Shown here piece by piece: positions 32,492 to 42,779 of a stretch of 64,000 nucleotides of DNA. The number at the start of each line of letters is the position of its first letter. Position 1 is the stretch's first letter. Both the position numbers and the translations under genes were made by a program. The stretch is from the NCBI GenBank assembly GCA_030710605.1, contig CP092884.1:17899483-17963482 (forward strand), written 5' to 3'. The notes beneath the pieces are model-generated. The model made no database searches. It had not been told where the DNA came from and worked only from the letters and a program-made list of their open reading frames with translations. The stretch is from Cordylochernes scorpioides. Its lineage: Eukaryota > Arthropoda > Arachnida > Pseudoscorpiones > Chernetidae.

Positions 32492-34771
32492 GGGCGTTAT
32501 GCTTTCCTTAGAGTCCCATTTGGAATTAAAACTGCCCCGGAGATTTTCCAGAATACCATATCCAAGATTGTAGAGAATAAACCTGGTGTAGAAAACTCAA
32601 TGGACGACATACTCATCCATGCTGAAGACATCCAAACACTGAGAGAAAGAACTAAAATAGTCATGACTACTCTTCAGGAAGCTGGAGCAAGACTCAATAA
32701 GGACAAGTGTGAATTTGAAAAAACAAAAATAAAGTTCTTGGGACATATCTTCACCAGTGATGGAATAAAAACAGATGAAGAAAAAGTCAAAGCCATTGAC
32801 AATATCAAGTCACCATCAAACAAAAAAGAACTACAAAGACTTTTGGGAATTGTTCAATACTTACATAAATTCATCCCAAATCTCTCAGAGATAACATACA
32901 GAATGAGATTGCTTCTGAAGAAAAACACAGAATGGCAATGGGACAGCTTGAGGGACAAGGATATGGAAAGAATAAAAGACTTATTAAAACAAGCGCCAAC
33001 CCTAAAGTATTATGATCCTAACAAAGATGTGGTACTTTCGGTTGATGCAAGCCAACATGCCATTGGAGCAGTCTTACTCCAAGAAGATCGACCAATTGCG
33101 TATGCTTCTTCTGCATTAAATGATGCTCAGAGGCATTACCCTCAAATAGAAAAAGAAGCTCTGGCAATTAAATTTGGTTGTAAGAAATTCCATACCTATA
33201 TATATGGTAAATCTCTCTTAATAGAAACAGACCATCGACCGTTAGAATCCATTTACAAAAAAACAATGGATAAAATGCCACCAAGACTTCAAAAAATATT
33301 CATGGAAATTAATCAATATGGACCAAATATTAAATACAAGAGTGGAAAGGAGCTCTTGATTGCAGACTTACTGAGTCGAGATTGCAAATCATATGAGATT
33401 CTAGAAGAAAATCCAATAGAAATCCTTTTAATTACTGCATTTGACAATAGATCAACAACCAACATCATGAAAGCTACAAAGGAAGATGCAGAATTACAAG
33501 AACTAAAAGAAACAATAATCCAAGGATGGCCAGACCAAAAGTCACTAGTTCCTCTATCTTGCAGAAGATATTGGAATATAAAAGATGAACTTTCCATTCA
33601 TGAAGACCTAGTTCTGAGGGGAACCAAAATAATAATACCAGAATCAATCAAAAAACAAGTTCTCAAACAGATACATGAAGGCCACCTAGGCATTACTGGT
33701 TGTACCAAAAGAGCCAAAGACTCCATTTATTGGGCAGGAATGTCCAAAGATATCTCTGAAATGGTAGAAAATTGCAAGACATGCATAGCTACACAAAGAG
33801 ACAAACAAAAACAACCCCTAATGCTAGAAGAAATTCCTGAGCTCCCATGGGAAATTGTCGCATCAGATATCTTTCAATTTGAAGGGAATGAATACATTGT
33901 GATTATAGACAGTTATTCTGGATTCATAAACTTTGAACCTATTAACACCATAAATTCAAAAGATACCATTGGATTTCTCAAAAGAAACTTTAGCATACAT
34001 GGAATTCCTAAAGTTCTGGAGACAGATAATGGAAGAAATTATGCTTCAAGAGAGTTTAATGAATTCAGCAACAAATGGAAGTTTAATCACAAGACTTCAA
34101 GTCCACATTACCCTAAATCAAATGGACTGGCTGAAAGAGCTGTGCAAATAGCAAAGAACATTCTTAGAAAATGCAAACAAAGTGGAGATGATATCCAGAT
34201 TGCATTGCTCAACTATAGAAATACTCCAAGAGAAGACATGGGATCACCAGCACAAAGACTACTTTCAAGAAGAACAAAGACAATCTTGCCTATCAGCAAA
34301 GAATTGCTAAGACCTTGCATCCAAAAAGATGTCACTTTAAAGCTAAGAAGATCCAGAAACAAGCAGAAATTCTACTATGACAAAGGATCAAGAGACGAAC
34401 CAACTTTCAAGATTGGACAAGAAGTTTATTTAAGAGAAAACAGAAGAAACTGGAAACCAGCCACAATAGTTCGAGAAGATGGTCCAAGGTCCTATACAGT
34501 CCAGAACAACAAAGGACTCTACAGAAGAAACCAATCACATATTACAACTAACCAATCCCAAAGAGACCATGAAAGCATCCTTGAGCAAGAACCCAGTGGA
34601 AGTGCTTGTTCAACTTTGGAGCAAGATCAAGAAACTCAGCCTAAAGGTTCTGACAGGATGGAGCTGCAGTCGGAAATTGATAATCCAGCTGGAGAGGAGG
34701 AGACCAGAGAGGTGCGGAAGTTCACAAGAAGCGGTCGCCAGGTGAAGCCACCAAAAAGAATGGATTTATAA
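32492..34771 (+). pseudogene. pol: mag-like Pol: reverse transcriptase, RNase H, integrase
   Basis: After the in-frame stop the reading continues: FGIKTAPEIFQ, then SMDDILIHA (about 32597-32623). The residue before M-D-D is Ser, where Tyr is usual in this active-site motif. RNase H: LSVDASQHAIGAVLLQ (about 33040) and IETDHRPLES. Integrase H-H-C-C (IHEGHLGITG...CKTCIATQ, about 33670-33790), core D at about 33866, TDNGRNYAS (about 34024) and NGLAERAVQ (about 34120). It ends with the basic RSGRQVKPPKRMDL tail. With a TGA upstream and an altered active site, this copy is probably unable to copy itself. Confidence 0.88.
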
Positions 34772-34782
34772 AAAAGGAGAGA

Positions 34783-34962
34783 TGTAATATAGTTAATATC
34801 GTACTCAGCAACACAGTTGAGTTCGATATAGAATGTAAACAAAAGAACTAACGCTATCTAATACTAACAACAATCCTGTAAGTAAATAAATATATCTAAT
34901 ACCCCAATAAATAAATCTTATAATACGTTTGCTAATTACATTACGTAAACAAAGATTTTACA
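34783..34962 (+). repeat. 3' LTR of mag-like element
   Basis: Preceded by the purine tract AAAAAGGAGAGA (34771-34782). One substitution relative to the 5' LTR by eye. Confidence 0.95.
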
Positions 34963-37292
34963 AATATATATTTTATTTTTAAATTCCATATAGTTAAAAT
35001 TTAAAAATGTTTCCAGTAGAGTTTTTGCTGTTTTAAGATCTAATTTAATTGTTTTATATCTGTTATGAATAATTTTAATGTAGAAAGTTTTGTCAATAAT
35101 GAATTCTTTAAATAAATTGGTTATTTTATTATTTAGATCTCTTAAATTTATTTTAGAATATAGGTCCTCAAAGTCAAATGTGTGTACTGTTTCAATGTTT
35201 GTCCAATTGTTCATTAAATAGTTAATGATTTTTTTATTTGAGTCAATAAATTTATAATTATATTTATTCGTTAATTTATTTATAATAAATTGTAGTGTTG
35301 AAGCTAATTGTATATCAATGTTTTTTATAACTGAATTTATACCAGATGTGATTGTTCTGAAAGAAATAGGTTTTTTGTGTAGTTTAGGAATTATATAGAA
35401 CTTTGGTATGTTTGGATTTTTGTAGTAATTATAAATTTTTAGTGAATTTTCAACGTTTTTGATGTCTTTTTTTATTTTTGTGGCTGTAGTTCTAGCAAAA
35501 GTGTATTTATGATTATTATCAATTTCCTTTTTTAGTATATCGTGGTATAGATTTTTACAAATTATAGATAAGTTATTGGAACATTTATCTATAGGAGTTA
35601 TAATAAAGTCCTTCTGTAAATTAATTATATTTTCTTTAAAAGAAGGAATATCTGAATTAGGTTTTGTGTATTTAAGTGTATTATTATAATAATTTATAAT
35701 TTCCTTTTTAATATTATGTTTCCATTCCAGAAAAGTAAATTCTGGAATACTGTATTTTATACTAGTTTTATTTATGAAAATATCTATATCTTTTAATGTA
35801 GATTTAATTATATTATTATAATTGTGTTTAATTTGAGGTATATATTTATACCCTTTATTTAAAATATCCTGATATTCTGGATTTAAAAAAGAAAAATTGC
35901 TAGTTAATATATGACCTGAGAACTTATATCTATCAATATAGTTGTTGCAATTACATTTAAATTTTTTAAAATTTGCCAAATTATTAATAAATTGGTTATA
36001 ATTGCAAACTAAACTAACTATATTTTTGTTGTATCTCCAGATTGTTTTGAAATTTAAATTTTTTATAGGGAAAAGATTATTGATGTTTTGGTTATTAAAA
36101 ATATCATTAAACTTAATATGATTAAATAAATTGTTTTTAAATTTAATGATAATATTAATGTTATTAGTAGATTGTTTAATTTTTCTGTATTTAAAGATGT
36201 CGTGTGTGATATTTATTAATCTGTTAATCAGATTATGAATTTTAATATATTCTATAAGTTTGATAAATTTATTATTATTTAGTTTAAATAATGTTTTAAT
36301 AAATTTATCGACGAAGTTGTTAGTATACATTTGTTTTGGGTCCAGTAATTCTTCAAATTCAATGTAACCTAATTTATTGGTAGTTTTACCTCTAGTTTTA
36401 TTAGGTTTAGTTTTAAATTCTTTTTTTTTTGTATTTGCAGCTGATTTCATAAGTTGAAATTTCTTCTGTTTGTGGTTTGTATGTGTAGTTTAATTCATCA
36501 TTAAGTCCATAAGGGAATAATGTGTTGTGTTTATAAATGTAGTTGTTTTCTAATAATAGTCGTTGTTTTTTGTTTTGACATATGTCTAGTATTTCTATCT
36601 TAAAGTTGTTAAAAGTATGTAATTGATTGTGTTCTTTCATATATATATTACCAATTGATTTTTTAGCGTGGTTTCTATGTAGGTTTATTCGTATATTTAA
36701 TGGATTACACGTTTGTCCTATATATGATAATTGACAAATTTGGCATGTTAATTTATAAATAGTATTTACTAATTTACAACTAGTCGTTTGAAATGTGTCA
36801 TGGTTCTTAAGAGAGGGACAAGTTTGACAATTTTTTCTTAGGCAATTCTTAGAGAGTTTAAATTAACATAAAAGAGGTGCTAACCCTAATATGTTTGTAG
36901 TTTTTTTAGTTTTTTAGTTTGTTATTCTTATGAAAAAAAAAATTTTTTTTAAATATATTTTTCTTAATTGTTTTTGTGGTGATTAAATTTGTAATGGAAT
37001 GAATAATTAATCTATAAAAATATAGATATTACTGTTTGTTATCTGTTATATTTTTAAGAATAACTAATAAAAAACATCTTCAAACTAACTAAACACTGAA
37101 AAAAACAAAAGTTCTGAAGTTATTTTTCTAAAATTACTTTTATAATTTACTTTTTCATAATCAAACAATAAAATATAATTAAAATCTGTATGGAGTTTTA
37201 TTTATATATTAGAATATCTAATATAATTTAATTTGTATATTATATTATATATAAAAAATATATCATAGAGCAAGCTCATATGAATTAATATA

Positions 37293-38128
37293 GTGTAAAA
37301 ACTATATGACAAAAATATAACAGCGATTCCACATTTAAAACTCAAGGAGCAAACTGATAAGAATGATAACTCATATCAAGTAGATTTGATTAGATTAGCA
37401 AGCTAAATCTAAATTAATTATAACAATAAATAGTTGTTTAGTTTTATGGTTTAGTTTTGTATTAAAATTATCTTCATTATTTTGATTATTTAAATTCAAA
37501 TTATAAAATTTGTAAATTGTTATTATTTAGTAGAGAGAGAGAGAAAAAAAAATCCTTTACTTCTAACACATCATTCAGTTAATTATATATTTATAATTAA
37601 TAACAATAAAATTTAACAACGTAACGTCTTTTGCATCGGCTTTTACACGTCATTTAGACATACTCTAATTTATATATAGAATAATAGAAGTGAGAATATA
37701 TTTAATATTATAAATTTTAGTAGTTAGAGAAAAGAGAGAAAGACAGAACCATGCACTTTTAATCAAATTAATAATAAGAAAAAGAAAAGTTTTGTAAAGA
37801 AGGTAGATAAGATTGTTAGTATATATATATATTTTTTTATAATTTTATATTTTATCCTTTTTTTTAAATGATTTTTTAATTTTTTTTATTTTAAAATATG
37901 AATATAAATAGTTGTATTTAGTAATATATCTATAATATGAATTAACTTTTGTTATAAGTTTGGTTATTATGTTTTGAAACCCTAATGGTAGACCAGACAT
38001 ATACAAAAAAATTTAAATTGAAATAATTATTGGAAAAAGAGATCTGCTGGACCGGGAATTCTCAAATAGAAGTCCAGCTGGCATTTCATCCCTTCTCTAT
38101 TATGTCAATAGATCTCTTTTCAACCGGA
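37293..38128 (-). repeat. Partial Penelope-like copy C (leader pseudo-LTR)
   Basis: It corresponds to the inner 836 bp of the non-coding tail of copies A and B and lies upstream (minus strand) of copy B, as expected for the truncated leading copy in Penelope tandem arrays. It stops a few bases beyond the conserved hairpin (38037-38120), after CAACCGGAT. Confidence 0.82.
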
Positions 38129-38341
38129 TGCAATACGTTGTTGAATTTTATTGTTATTAATTATAAATATATAATTAACTGAATGATGTGTTAGAAGTAA
38201 AGGATTTTCTTTCTCTCTCTCTCTCTCTACTAAATAATAACAATTTACAAATTTTATAATTTGAATTTAAATAATCAAAATAATGAAGATAATTTTAATA
38301 CAAAACTAAACCATAAAACTAAACAACTTTTTATTGTTATA
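38127..38341 (+). repeat. Inverted Penelope-like fragment closing the array
   Basis: The sequence is the complement of about 37425-37640 (from GTTGTTGAATTTTATTGTTA to AAACTAAACAACTTTTTATT), with a small deletion at the fusion point. Inverted terminal fragments are a known by-product of Penelope-type integration. Confidence 0.8.
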
Positions 38342-39240
38342 TATATATATATATATAACAATATTATATGCTGGGAAACCTTACTCTTGGGGTTGAAGCT
38401 TGTAGAAGTGATGGCGCAGTCGTGGTGGCTGAGTGAGAAGGTTTACACACAGGGGAAATAAGCCAGGAGACACGATTGATTGTTGAAATAAAAGGCAACT
38501 GGTTGGAGGAAAGAAAGGCTTGAGAAGGCGGAGCGGTTTTTGATTAATGACCTATCGATTCACATGGCGGTGATTGGACTTAGCTATGGGATGAGCGGAG
38601 AGAGAGATCTCTAGAGCAGGTGTTACCTCGGTGGGGTCGAGTCGATAACTATAGGTCCTATCTCGGTGGGAGCGAGTTCCTAACTATAGGTGTTATCTCG
38701 ATGGGGGCGAGTCGATGACTGACAATCCTAGGTTCTCGATTTAACACGAAGACCTTTCTTCTTTCCCATTGGTCGAAAGGTGGGACGTTGCCGTTTTCTA
38801 TTGGTTGACCTTTGGGAAGGTGCTTCCTAATTGGTCCTTGCTAATTTCTTTGTCTTTGGACTTGTCCTGACACGACCAGGAAATACTGTGTCGTTGAACT
38901 CAACTTTTATTCCTTCCGCGTTAATAAAACGGGGTATAACTTTTCCTAATGATTGTGCTGACTTCTAAGCCTCTTTTCTAGGCCTTGCTGTCCTCCAGTT
39001 ACCTTATTCTTTATTAAATCTTTGAAACATATATTGCATACATATTGGGTCGGGGTTGCATACAGCTATTTACAAATTATGACATATATATATAAGGTCT
39101 CTATATAGAATATTTTTCAAGTTATTTGCAAATTTGCGTGGAAATTTGCCCTTTAGCTCGAAAGTAGTGCCTCTAGCGGGGAAAATGCGAAGTAATGGTC
39201 CATGACCTAAGTCGTGGCGCCATCTATGTACGATATATAT
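38342..39240. other. GC-richer non-coding region with short direct repeats and four ATTGG boxes
   Basis: Three imperfect units of about 45 bp (ATCTCGGTGGG...CGAGT...CTATAGG) lie at 38624-38720. ATTGG occurs four times between 38768 and 38844, which would be CCAAT boxes on the other strand. It could be part of an unknown LTR or a promoter. No coding frame or element border was recognised. Confidence 0.4.
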
Positions 39241-39281
39241 AACTATTCTTTAAATTTAATATATTTATATATCCTCTTTTT

Positions 39282-39990
39282 TAAAAGCTTTTATTTAACT
39301 TGCCTATCTGTCTGTCTGGATGTCTGTCGCCAAATCTTGTAATCAATTTTTAATATACTTATAGGGCACCTAGAAATATGAAATTTGGTACACATGTTCA
39401 AACCTGATGACAATGCTAGCTGACCAATTTCCAGACTTCTGGGTTGTCAGGTTGGCCAATAACTGAAAAATTTCCAAATTTCCTTTCAAATTTTGTTTAT
39501 TTAATTTCATTTATTTTGTTTTGCCAATATCTCGCGAACCGTTCGTTTTTAGCGATTTTCCTTCGATTTCTCCTTCTATGAAAAGCTTTCTTGGTATACT
39601 TTTTACGCTATTTCTAATGGTACCATTTTCTTTGAGATTGGTCCACTTTTTTTATTTGAAGCTTTTATTTAACTTGCCTCCATGTCTGTCTGTCTGGATG
39701 TCTGTCGCCAAATCTTGTAATCAATTTTTATTAATATACTTATAGGGCACCTAGAAATATGAAATTTGGTACACATGTTCAAACCTGATGTCAATGCTAG
39801 CTGACCAATTTTCAGACTTCTGGGTTGTCAGGTAGGCCAAGAACGGACAAATTTCCAAATTTCCTTTCAAATTTTGTATATTTAATTTTAATATGCTTCC
39901 AGACCATATAGAATAATGAAACTCACAATACTGGCTCAGTCCAATTAATAACTGACAGATAGACAGACATAGATTCATTTTTATAAATAG
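39282..39990. repeat. Two direct copies of a dispersed repeat
   Basis: AAGCTTTTATTTAACTTGCC followed by GTCTGTCTGGATGTCTGTCG begins copies at about 39287 and 39658, each running about 270-330 bp through GAAATTTGGTACACATGTTC. A more diverged copy lies at 62888-63240. Non-coding. Family not identified. Confidence 0.7.
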
Positions 39991-40023
39991 AGATTAGCAG
40001 TAATTAAACGTAACAGAAAGAAA

Positions 40024-40230
40024 ATGTTGATTTTAATATATGTAAATAGGTCTCTTAAGAAAGGCCACCTAAAAACATGTCTCAACTTGTTTCTCCTTTA
40101 GGTGGTTTCTCATTGGAGATTCTAATTGATATTAAAGAATCTCTAATAGACCTTTAATAAGAGACTTCCTCTTGGAGAGACAGGTTGAGATACGATTTTA
40201 GAAATCCTCTCAATGGAAGCTCTACTGTAT
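40024..40230. repeat. MITE-like remnant ending in CTCTACTGTA
   Basis: Internal complementary blocks (ACATGTCTCAACTTG/GACAGGTTGAGATA, GGTGG/CCACC) and a pogo-like GAAGCTCTACTGTA end resemble the MITE at 10475. The left border is unclear. Confidence 0.4.
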
Positions 40231-40576
40231 TTACTTTTTCACACTGTTTGGCTTAATAAATGCCCTTTTAACCATTTTGAATGTGTATCAATCCAGTCTA
40301 TTTTTTTATATTTTATAGGCAAAATCAGTTCATTTCAATTCATAGGGAATTATAACATTTTTTTTTGTCTTCATTCAGCTTACTTTCTATTATATTTTAA
40401 GCCATTGTTCCATTATACATATTTGTTGGATCGTTTCTTATGTCCCCTATTTGAGGACATCTCGACCTTAAACCTGGTCTAGCTCAGCAATAATAACATT
40501 TGTAATTGTATACCACAGTAGATTAAACTTAGATACATACACAAAAAGAAATATAGCACACACCAAGGATTCACAC

Positions 40577-40676
40577 NNNNNNNNNNNNNNNNNNNNNNNN
40601 NNNNNNNNNNNNNNNNNNNNNNNNNNNNNNNNNNNNNNNNNNNNNNNNNNNNNNNNNNNNNNNNNNNNNNNNNNNN
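40577..40676. other. Assembly gap (100 N)
   Basis: Exactly 100 N, the usual placeholder for unknown length. The flanks (GGATTCACAC and ATGATTTGTA) are directly adjacent in the partner LTR at about 54910, and LTR lengths agree without the Ns. Confidence 0.97.
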
Positions 40677-41625
40677 ATGATTTGTATTTAATTAAGGATA
40701 AAGTATTACCAACACACTTTAAAATATTAAAACATTAATTTTTATTTACCTCGGTGGATTTTACAAGCTTTCATTTGTAGACAAACATGAGTGGGCTTAA
40801 AATTATTTTTTAACAAAAATATAAAACTTCCTAGGTAATTCAACCAAGTTACCACATCTAAATAAATGGATTAATAAAGATGACTAATATTTTGTAAAAA
40901 CCATAAAGGCCAAGACCTCTATTCACTATATATCTTATATAGTAGAGTCTACCACAAAAATTACTACCTATTAGAACTATTACTATTCTTTTACAAACGG
41001 ACCTCTTTAGGTCTACTCATTAAATTCTTATAATATATTTGGACTTACCAATATCTTCTCTACATACCATCACCAAATTTGTCTTGGCAACCCCATCGTC
41101 CAGGACCTCCCCGTCAGGTCGCGCCTCTCGTCCAAACTAACCGTTATTTTTCAAAACAGCCCCCCAAAAAATTGTCATCTTCCTACAGAGTAAAAAAAAA
41201 TAATTATTTTAATATTCTTAGAACATATTTAAAAATAATAATAATAAAGAAAATATTATTTTTAAAAGAATATTTAAAATAATAATAAAGATAATAAAAT
41301 ATAAATGTTTAAAAAAAAATTATATAGTAATTTCTTCTTTAAGAAATTCGAAATTAAACTTCTTCTTATTAAAAGAAAAGTTTGAGATAATAATAAAAAA
41401 TGATAAAATATAACACGTCTATCCCATAAAATTTATATAGTAATCTTTTCCTTAAGAAAATTTAAAGCAAAGAAATATGCTCAATTTATCCGGGTATGTA
41501 TTTAATTGGTTTTATTCGTTTTAGAATAAAAAATGAATTTAGAAATTTCCCTAAATGGTAATATAATTTGGGACGTCTCATTTTGCATATAAAGGGTGAT
41601 TGACGAATTCACATATTTACATAAT

Positions 41626-42129
41626 TTACATAATATTCACATATGGCTTGCACATCCTCCTCTGGGCCTGTCTGCATCGGGCTTCTGGATACTTAGACAG
41701 GGCCGATGTCATCTCCAGCTGGGCATCTTCCCCGGCTTTGGTCTTAAAAGCATCGTTGAGATTCCTCGTTGGGGAATTCTCCACTTTGTGTATTCTCCTC
41801 TGGACCTTTCTGCAGCGGGCCTTGGGATACTTAGACAGGGCCAATGTCATCTCCAGCTGGGCATCTTCCCCGGCTTTGGCCTTAAAGGCATCGTTGAGAT
41901 TCCTTGTTGGGGGAATTCTCCATCTTTCTACAGCGGGTCTTGAGGTACACGCCCAGGGTTGCTTCCAGTTCTTCATTTTCCTATCCGCCTCGTTGTTGTC
42001 CTTCTGTGGAGGGTTGGTCGGTATCTTGGTCACGGTACCACCAGTGTCACCTCCGATTGGGCGTCCTCCCCTGCTTTGACCTTTAGAGCACCGTCGGCCA
42101 TCGTTGTGGGATCTCCATCTGGACAACAA
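41626..42129 (-). CDS. LTR-borne frame with about 45-residue tandem repeats
   Basis: 167 codons on the element's sense strand, inside the LTR, preserved as 175 codons in the other LTR (55861-56388). The C-terminal half is two copies of a unit reading TRNLNDAFKAKAGEDAQLEM, then ALSKYPKARCR and QRR. A third, more diverged copy (ALKVKAGEDAQSEVTLVV) is encoded just upstream in another frame, so the frame has been shifted at least once. Basic, no known domain recognised. It may be a captured exon, an accessory frame, or chance openness in a GC-richer repeat. The opposite strand also has a 159-codon frame, which looks less protein-like. Confidence 0.4.
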   Translation of the reverse strand: MLSRWRSHNDGRRCSKGQSRGGRPIGGDTGGTVTKIPTNPPQKDNNEADRKMKNWKQPWACTSRPAVERWRIPPTRNLNDAFKAKAGEDAQLEMTLALSKYPKARCRKVQRRIHKVENSPTRNLNDAFKTKAGEDAQLEMTSALSKYPEARCRQAQRRMCKPYVNIM

Positions 42130-42212
42130 ACACTTCGGCTAGACACTGTGCATATATGATGTGAATGTTTACATCATTGTTGGGTCTGTTTTTGTGAAAA
42201 TCTGGCCCAACA

Positions 42213-42226
42213 ATTCCTCCCCTGCC
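42213..42226 (-). other. Polypurine tract of the long-LTR element
   Basis: The minus strand reads GGCAGGGGAGGAAT directly before the TGTTGGGCC start of the 3' LTR. This fixes the orientation of the element. Confidence 0.75.
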
Positions 42227-42779
42227 AGAGTGAAAAAATGTGTTTATTCCAATTCAGATCTGTTCATGCTCTTTGATAAATATTATTTTGGAAGAAATGC
42301 ATTTTTTTTACGATACCAGTATAAGCAATCACCGACACTCAGGCAAAGGGGAAACAAATGGGCCATGGAACCTAGGACAGGTTAACTCATCGTAATATTG
42401 AAAGGAAATCTTATCCTACTATTTAATGGGCAAAATACTAAGCCCATCTTTCGCTGTCTGTATGCCAGGGGGTTTGGCCCAGATGTGAGGTGAATCCACA
42501 CGTTCCCAGCCGCAGCCCCTAAAGGTGGAGATGGGGAAGTGGTCTAGACCCAGATTCTGTACAAACAGACCCTTAGACCGTCCTAGATAAACATAATCAT
42601 ATGGGCGCCAAGGAATTGTGCGTGTAAAATGTAGATATGTCCAATTCCTAAAACACATCTAAAAAAAATTATTAACTATATATGATGAGATACATAAAAA
42701 AAATGGTTATACAAGGTTATATAAGACAAAATTAAATAGGCCTATTCGATCAAATGACAATAATAATAGGGTAGACAGA

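Larger units (their letters stand above)
30600..34962 (+). mobile_element. Young Ty3/gypsy element of mag type
   Basis: 180-bp LTRs at both ends differ at one position that I can see (T/C near 30711 and 34894). The 5-bp target duplication AATAT is at 30595-30599 and 34963-34967. The uninterrupted target is visible in Penelope copy A. Gag-pol carries one frameshift and one nonsense codon. Confidence 0.96.
30013..36859 (-). pseudogene. Penelope-like GIY-YIG/reverse transcriptase, copy B, split by insertion
   Basis: The GIY-YIG block (36859 downward) runs in frame into the linker at 36640, unlike copy A. One extra base in the A/T run at about 36421-36431 then shifts the frame; RT continues in the frame 34963-36450. 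The mag-like element sits in RT between motif A and motif B. The remainder, with PMGTSSSPLLANL at about 30570 and YVDDII at about 30475, occupies 30013-30599. The lesions in A and B fall at different sites, so the ancestral frame can be inferred to have been open. Confidence 0.85.
28652..37292 (-). mobile_element. Penelope-like element copy B, interrupted by a mag-like LTR element
   Basis: Same unit as copy A, about 4.27 kb after removing the 30600-34962 insertion. Head-to-tail with copy A on one side and the partial copy C on the other. The junction near 36982 (GGTGATTAAATTTG) shows the empty LINE target of copy A. Confidence 0.86.
40424..42212 (-). repeat. 3' LTR of the long-LTR element (contains the N gap)
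   Basis: Plus strand TGTTGGATCG...GGCCCAACA. Excluding 100 N it is 1689 bases, against 1692 in the partner. Low divergence by eye, with a few substitutions and short indels such as TTGTG near the right end. Confidence 0.9.

Noticed and set aside
41600-42079. Plus-strand 159-codon frame in the long LTR
   Set aside because: It is antisense to the element and to the more protein-like repeat frame, and its composition looks like a reverse-complement shadow.
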